In this document: in pieces, positions 20,982 through 24,127 of the stretch
Position numbering within the stretch: position 1 is the first letter of the stretch
Layout of the letters: each line of letters begins with the position of its first letter
Origin: JACRJW01 sp964359095
GTDB lineage: Bacteria > Patescibacteriota > Patescibacteriia > UBA9934 > GWF2-40-263
Length of the DNA: 24,127 nt
Assembly: GCA_964359095.1 (NCBI GenBank)
Contig: CAYHRJ010000012.1
Span: 1 to 24,127 of the forward strand
Direction of reading: 5' to 3'
Position numbers and translations under genes: made by a program
The notes under the pieces: model-generated
Told to the model about the DNA's origin: nothing
Database searches by the model: none
Seen by the model: only the letters and a program-made list of their open reading frames with translations

Positions 20982-21362
20982 ATGATGTCAGAAAAAGGCG
21001 GCGAATTTCCGCCGCAAGAACAATCGAAGACAGTTGACCAAAAAGTAGAACGCGAAATTGGCAATCGCGAACTGCCGATTTGGGAAAAGATGCCGGAAGT
21101 TGTAGAAACGCTAAAAAATAACAACCGGTTAATTTTGGTTTCCGAAACCGGCAGCGGAAAAACCACTCAAGTGCCGCAAGCGTTATGGGCCGAGGGATTT
21201 GCCGAGCGAGGAAAAATTTTTGTGGTGGAAAATCGAGTAGCGGTGGCCGTAGAAATAGCCAAACGGGTCGCGGAAGAAATGAAAGTCAAAATCGGCCAAG
21301 AGGTCGGTTATCTTACTGGGCCGGAAAAAAATCGGGTAGAGATTCAAAAATCGTCTTTTTAA
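20982..21362 (+). CDS. DExH helicase, N-terminal part (frame 1)
   Basis: A 126-residue frame beginning MMSEKGGEFPPQ; either of the two adjacent ATGs may be used, and there is no strong SD, so coupling to the previous gene is likely. It holds helicase motif I (LILVSETGSGKTTQVPQAL) and motif Ia (ENRVAVAVEIAKRVAEE), then GYLTGPEKN before running out of frame. The continuation of the HrpA/HrpB-like helicase is in the -1 frame (see 21332-22903). The change must occur between about 21325 and 21350, at A7 (21325-21331) or A5 (21346-21350). As it stands, this frame would give a truncated, inactive product. Confidence 0.7.
   Translation: MMSEKGGEFPPQEQSKTVDQKVEREIGNRELPIWEKMPEVVETLKNNNRLILVSETGSGKTTQVPQALWAEGFAERGKIFVVENRVAVAVEIAKRVAEEMKVKIGQEVGYLTGPEKNRVEIQKSSF
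21325..21350 (+). promoter_or_regulatory. Putative -1 frameshift site in the helicase gene
   Basis: In the first frame the codons GAA AAA AAT lie over a run of seven A. A-AAA-AAT (21326-21332) fits the X-XXY-YYZ form of a -1 slippery heptamer; slipping gives GPEKKSGRDSKIVFLTSG. A second run of five A (21346-21350) would give VEIQKIVFLTSG instead. Both restore motif Ib (FLTSG). I see no strong downstream stem or upstream SD stimulator, so a one-base deletion in the genome or an assembly error is equally possible. Confidence 0.45.
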
Positions 21363-22903
21363 CGAGCGGGGTTTTCAAAAACATTATACGCGATGATCCA
21401 AAAATGGAACAAGCGTCAGTAGTGCTTTTTGACGAATTTGATGAGCGGTATTTGCTTTCAGATATTGGCTTGGCTCTTGTTGAGAAAGCACAGAATCAAG
21501 GTAGCGGAGTAAAATTTGGGCTGATGTCCGCGACGCTCAACGCACAAAAATTTTCCGAGCACTTTGGAGGCGCGCCGATTGTGGAAGCAAAAGGCAGACC
21601 GTATCCGGTTGAGACGCATTTTTCAAGCGAACAAATAGACCCGAGGCGTATGCCGGAAAAAGCCGCCGAGCTTGCCTTGTCTATTCACCAAGGACACCAA
21701 AAAGGAGATGTACTGATTTTTATGCCCGGAAAACAAGAAATCAACGCAACCATTGAAGAAATGATGAAACAAAAAATTACCGGCGCAACAATCTTGCCCC
21801 TACATGGCGAACTTTCACCGCAAGAACGACACAAAATTTTTGAAGAACAATTAGGCAGGAAAATTATTGTTTCCACTAACATTGCCGAGCGTGGGCTGAC
21901 CATTGACGGCGTAAAATATGTAATTGATTCTGGCTTGGTGAGAATGAACGAGTATGATCCGGCAGCCGATACGACCAAATTAGTGGTAACCTCAACCGCG
22001 CAAGATTCTCTAAGACAACGGCAAGGTCGCGCTGGCCGCACCCAGCCGGGCGAATGCCACTTTTTAATAACGCAAGACGAATTTAATCGTCGTCCCATTT
22101 CCACCAAACCAGAGATCATGCGCACTTCTTTGCGAGAAGTAGTGCTGCAAATAAAAGCGATGGGCTACTCGCGTGAGGGCGATCCTGTCCATTTAATTGA
22201 TTCGCCGGAAAAACAAAACTGGAAGACAGCAAAAAACCAGCTTCGCCTGCTCGGTGCGCTCAATCCCGAAGACGAAACAAAACTTTCGGAGTTTGGTCAA
22301 AAACTTGCGGAGCTATCGTGCGACCCGCGCGAAGGAACAATGCTGTTGCGCGGTTGCGAAATGGGTTGTGGCAGAGAAATGGCAATTATCGCGGCATTAA
22401 GAACTAGCCGAAGATTATTTTACCGTCCACAAGCCGAAGCCGAACAAGCCGACGCGGCCAGAAAACAGTTTGAAACCTCAAATCTTTCCGATCTCTTGAA
22501 TTTGGTCAATGTCTATGAGCAAGCCGAAAGAGCGAATTTTGATTCAAAATGGTGCCACGATAATTATGTTTCTTGGCTCGCCTTGCGCGAAGTACGCCAA
22601 AACCACTCTCAACTTTTGGAGCAAGTAAAAAGATCGGGATATAAAATTAACAAGGAAAAGCCTGCACCAGAAATTCTATGCCAAGCAATTGCAAAGGGGT
22701 TTCCCGACAAAGTTTTTGAAAGTGCTGGTCGGGGCTGGTATAGGAACAGGATAACTGATGAGCGCGCGCTTTTAGGTCGAGAATCGCGCGTAAGCGGCAA
22801 CTTGATTGTTGCCAACGAATTGATTACATTACAAACTAAGCGAGGTGGCGAATTGCCCCTCATCACCCTGGCAACCAAAGTCGAGCCGGAGTGGGTTAAA
22901 TAA
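21332..22903 (+). CDS. DExH helicase, C-terminal part (-1 frame), HrpA/HrpB-like
   Basis: Continuation of the helicase in the -1 frame. Motifs: Ib FLTSGVFKN, II VVLFDEFDER (DEFD in place of DEAH), III MSATLN, IV DVLIFMPGKQE, V STNIAERGLTIDGV, and VI QRQGRAGRTQPGEC. A winged-helix/ratchet-like region and an OB-like end (SRVSGNLIVANELITLQTK) follow, as in DEAH RNA helicases. With the N-terminal part the protein would have about 640 residues, shorter than HrpA or HrpB. The in-frame ATGs at 21185 (antecedent to the real sequence) and 21404 (MEQASVV) are unlikely true starts. It ends 25 bases before the Csx3-like gene. The likely activity is ATP-driven unwinding or translocation on RNA. Confidence 0.75.
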   Translation, partial: SGRDSKIVFLTSGVFKNIIRDDPKMEQASVVLFDEFDERYLLSDIGLALVEKAQNQGSGVKFGLMSATLNAQKFSEHFGGAPIVEAKGRPYPVETHFSSEQIDPRRMPEKAAELALSIHQGHQKGDVLIFMPGKQEINATIEEMMKQKITGATILPLHGELSPQERHKIFEEQLGRKIIVSTNIAERGLTIDGVKYVIDSGLVRMNEYDPAADTTKLVVTSTAQDSLRQRQGRAGRTQPGECHFLITQDEFNRRPISTKPEIMRTSLREVVLQIKAMGYSREGDPVHLIDSPEKQNWKTAKNQLRLLGALNPEDETKLSEFGQKLAELSCDPREGTMLLRGCEMGCGREMAIIAALRTSRRLFYRPQAEAEQADAARKQFETSNLSDLLNLVNVYEQAERANFDSKWCHDNYVSWLALREVRQNHSQLLEQVKRSGYKINKEKPAPEILCQAIAKGFPDKVFESAGRGWYRNRITDERALLGRESRVSGNLIVANELITLQTKRGGELPLITLATKVEPEWVK

Positions 22904-22928
22904 TTTATTTTTTAGAAAGGATAAATTT

Positions 22929-23798
22929 ATGAGCGAAAAAAACTTCACACCAGAGGCACAGGTGCCTCAAGAAATCAAAGAAGGTGAGCCGAAAGTTGAA
23001 AAGTTATCAATTAACGATTTTGCTCGCGAGATTGGATTACAACCCGATCAACAAGGCCGCATCACTTTCGGCCCAGAGCATGACCGATTGGCGTACGAAT
23101 ACGCCGAGAAATTTGCTCGTGATAAAAAAGCCGAAGGCATTGTTATTGACGGCGTTGCTTCGCCCGGAGTAATTGCCTGTCTTTTACACGGCGCGCACCC
23201 GGCAGAAGGACATCTCACCTACATGTCAAAAGATGCGGAAGGAAAAATGACCAAGGGCGAGACAAAAGTTTTAGAACCGTTGCCAGAAGGTGAAGGACGA
23301 GGGCCAGAGGGATTTACGTGGGTAAAAAAAGGAACTGAAGGTTATACTCTTATTGAGTTTAATCTCGCGGGCGATTTTAAGGTTGAGGATTTGGACAAAG
23401 TCATTCCTCCCGACGTTGACCCTTCAAAACCCGTGTTAATTTCCGGTCGCGGCCCTCTCTATTTGACACACACGATTGCCGCTGGATATAGACACTACAA
23501 AGGTATTCCGGGCGTTGGTTTTTACCAACCAGCCAGCAAGTTCGGGCCGGCCAAAACCGAAATTGGCATTTCTCATGAGGAAGAATTACCGCTGGGATTG
23601 AATTTTGGCGAACCAACAGAAATTGGGTCTGCCAAAGAACAGCACGAAAAAAGAATCACTGAAGGACTAACTGGGATTAAAGAAGGAATTGAAGGACAAA
23701 AAATTGCTTCCGTTGAGGTGAACGGCAAGATTATCAAAATTACTTTAGATAGCGGCGAAATTTATAGCATATCCGCGCGCGAAGTATCGAAAAGTTAA
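22929..23798 (+). CDS. Csx3-like protein (CRISPR ring-nuclease fold)
   Basis: A 289-residue protein; the start ATG has AAAGGA seven bases upstream. Residues 139-215 align with Csx3 (Crn3): YTLIEFNLAG, then PVLISGRGPLYLTH (169-181), then a conserved-position His (H189) and VGFYQP (196-201). Archaeal Csx3 has TLIHFEI, VVISGRGPIWLH, a His, and VAVYDPRLG. Csx3 cleaves cyclic tetra-adenylate and binds RNA as a tetramer. Here the Asp and Arg of the DPR motif are Gln and Ser, so activity may differ. An earlier stretch (GIVIDGVASPGVIACLLHGA, from residue 70) has the same strand-turn-helix look and may be a diverged second copy. The gene stands alone, not beside cas genes. The N-terminus MSEKNFTPE resembles that of the HD protein. 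Confidence 0.75.
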   Translation: MSEKNFTPEAQVPQEIKEGEPKVEKLSINDFAREIGLQPDQQGRITFGPEHDRLAYEYAEKFARDKKAEGIVIDGVASPGVIACLLHGAHPAEGHLTYMSKDAEGKMTKGETKVLEPLPEGEGRGPEGFTWVKKGTEGYTLIEFNLAGDFKVEDLDKVIPPDVDPSKPVLISGRGPLYLTHTIAAGYRHYKGIPGVGFYQPASKFGPAKTEIGISHEEELPLGLNFGEPTEIGSAKEQHEKRITEGLTGIKEGIEGQKIASVEVNGKIIKITLDSGEIYSISAREVSKS

Positions 23799-23804
23799 TA
23801 ATAG

Positions 23805-23867
23805 ACAAACAAATTGAGTTTGTTGCCTACAGATCAGCAATTGTTTTGGTTAATTTTGTTTGTTTCT
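23805..23867 (+). terminator. A/T-rich hairpin after the cassette
   Basis: ACAAACAAATT (23805-23815) pairs with AATTTTGTTTGT (23852-23863) with one bulge, and the right arm runs into T-rich sequence. It lies seven bases after the Csx3-like stop codon and is a plausible though weak end of the operon. Confidence 0.45.
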
Positions 23868-23929
23868 TGTTGTATCCTCACTACCTATTTTAAAGTCCCG
23901 CCGTCCGCTCGCAAAAAATTCTGGCCGTC

Positions 23930-24074
23930 CCCGCCGTCGTTAAAACTTTGGCGGGCAGGCATTCAGGCGGGCGAAAAGGAAGGGGGTTGGGGGGAAGGAA
24001 TTTTCGCCCGCCTGTTCTGCGCCGTAGGCGCAGTGGGGTGGGAAGCGTTTCCGCCGTTTGGCATTAAGCCAAAC
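23930..24074. repeat. Cluster of GC-rich hairpins, no gene
   Basis: Four successive inverted repeats: CCCGCC (23930)/GGCGGG (23950); CAGGCGGGCGAAAA (23964-23977)/TTTTCGCCCGCCTG (24001-24014) with a G-rich loop; CTGCGCC-GTA-GGCGCAG (24017-24033); and GTTTGGC-ATTAA-GCCAAAC (24056-24074). No coding frame is convincing from 23799 to the end of the window. Similar GC-rich palindromes occur at 38-76. Confidence 0.6.
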
Positions 24075-24127
24075 ATCAAAGCAAAACAATTTTCAATTCC
24101 TTTTAAAAGAAAAAGGGTCGCGCGAAA

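Noticed and set aside
16600..24127. CRISPR array or cas operon accompanying the Csx3-like gene
   Set aside because: No regularly spaced direct repeats and no Cas10, Cas6 or other cas-like protein in any frame I read. The cassette is described as Csx3-like only.

Overview
The window looks like a chromosomal fragment of a Candidate Phyla Radiation (Patescibacteria) bacterium. The reasons are small, divergent versions of core genes, a two-copy CxxC-x17-CxxC zinc protein of a type I associate with these genomes, UGA used as a stop, several short palindromic repeats, and many genes without a Shine-Dalgarno site. This is inference from gene style; no rRNA or tRNA gene is present to confirm it.

Layout. 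(1) 1-1912: a repeat-rich left end with a small lipoprotein, a peptidase M23 remnant, a 118-bp MITE-like palindrome and a two-helix membrane protein, all on the minus strand. (2) 2087-5394: dnaG and rpoD, the conserved primase-sigma pair, separated by a 119-bp hairpin. (3) 5393-9194: a block in a different style, with near-consensus promoters and strong SD sites. It holds an unrecognised 425-residue protein, a three-gene minus-strand operon (104-residue unknown, HAD phosphatase, GNAT acetyltransferase) and a short dihydroorotase-like protein. (4) 9298-11232: an ECF sigma factor with an overlapping membrane partner (probable anti-sigma), a structured non-coding RNA with its own promoter and terminator, and a CYTH phosphatase. 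(5) 11377-15570: a tiny acidic protein, a second 119-bp palindrome, greA, a secreted protein, a DEAD-box helicase and an RsuA/RluB-type pseudouridine synthase. Three of these start only 8-9 bases after a -10 box and are probably leaderless. (6) 15625-16606: a cold-shock protein and the CxxC zinc protein on the minus strand. Their promoters share a 15-bp upstream box at identical spacing.

(7) 16720-23798: the most interesting part, an A-rich, tightly spaced, one-direction cassette of five genes: an XRE-type HTH regulator, a DHH phosphoesterase-P-loop NTPase fusion, a large protein ending in a RelA/SpoT/MESH1-like HD hydrolase domain, a DExH helicase broken by a -1 frameshift, and a Csx3-like protein. 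Csx3 (Crn3) is a CRISPR-associated ring nuclease that degrades cyclic tetra-adenylate, and in cyanobacteria it is fused to a P-loop ATPase resembling the C-terminal half of gene 2 here. No CRISPR array, cas10 or other cas gene is visible. The cassette joins three candidate nucleotide or RNA hydrolases with a helicase and a repressor-like protein. It could be a stand-alone nucleotide-signalling, RNA-processing or defence system that uses Csx3 outside CRISPR. (8) 23799-24127: no gene, several GC-rich hairpins.
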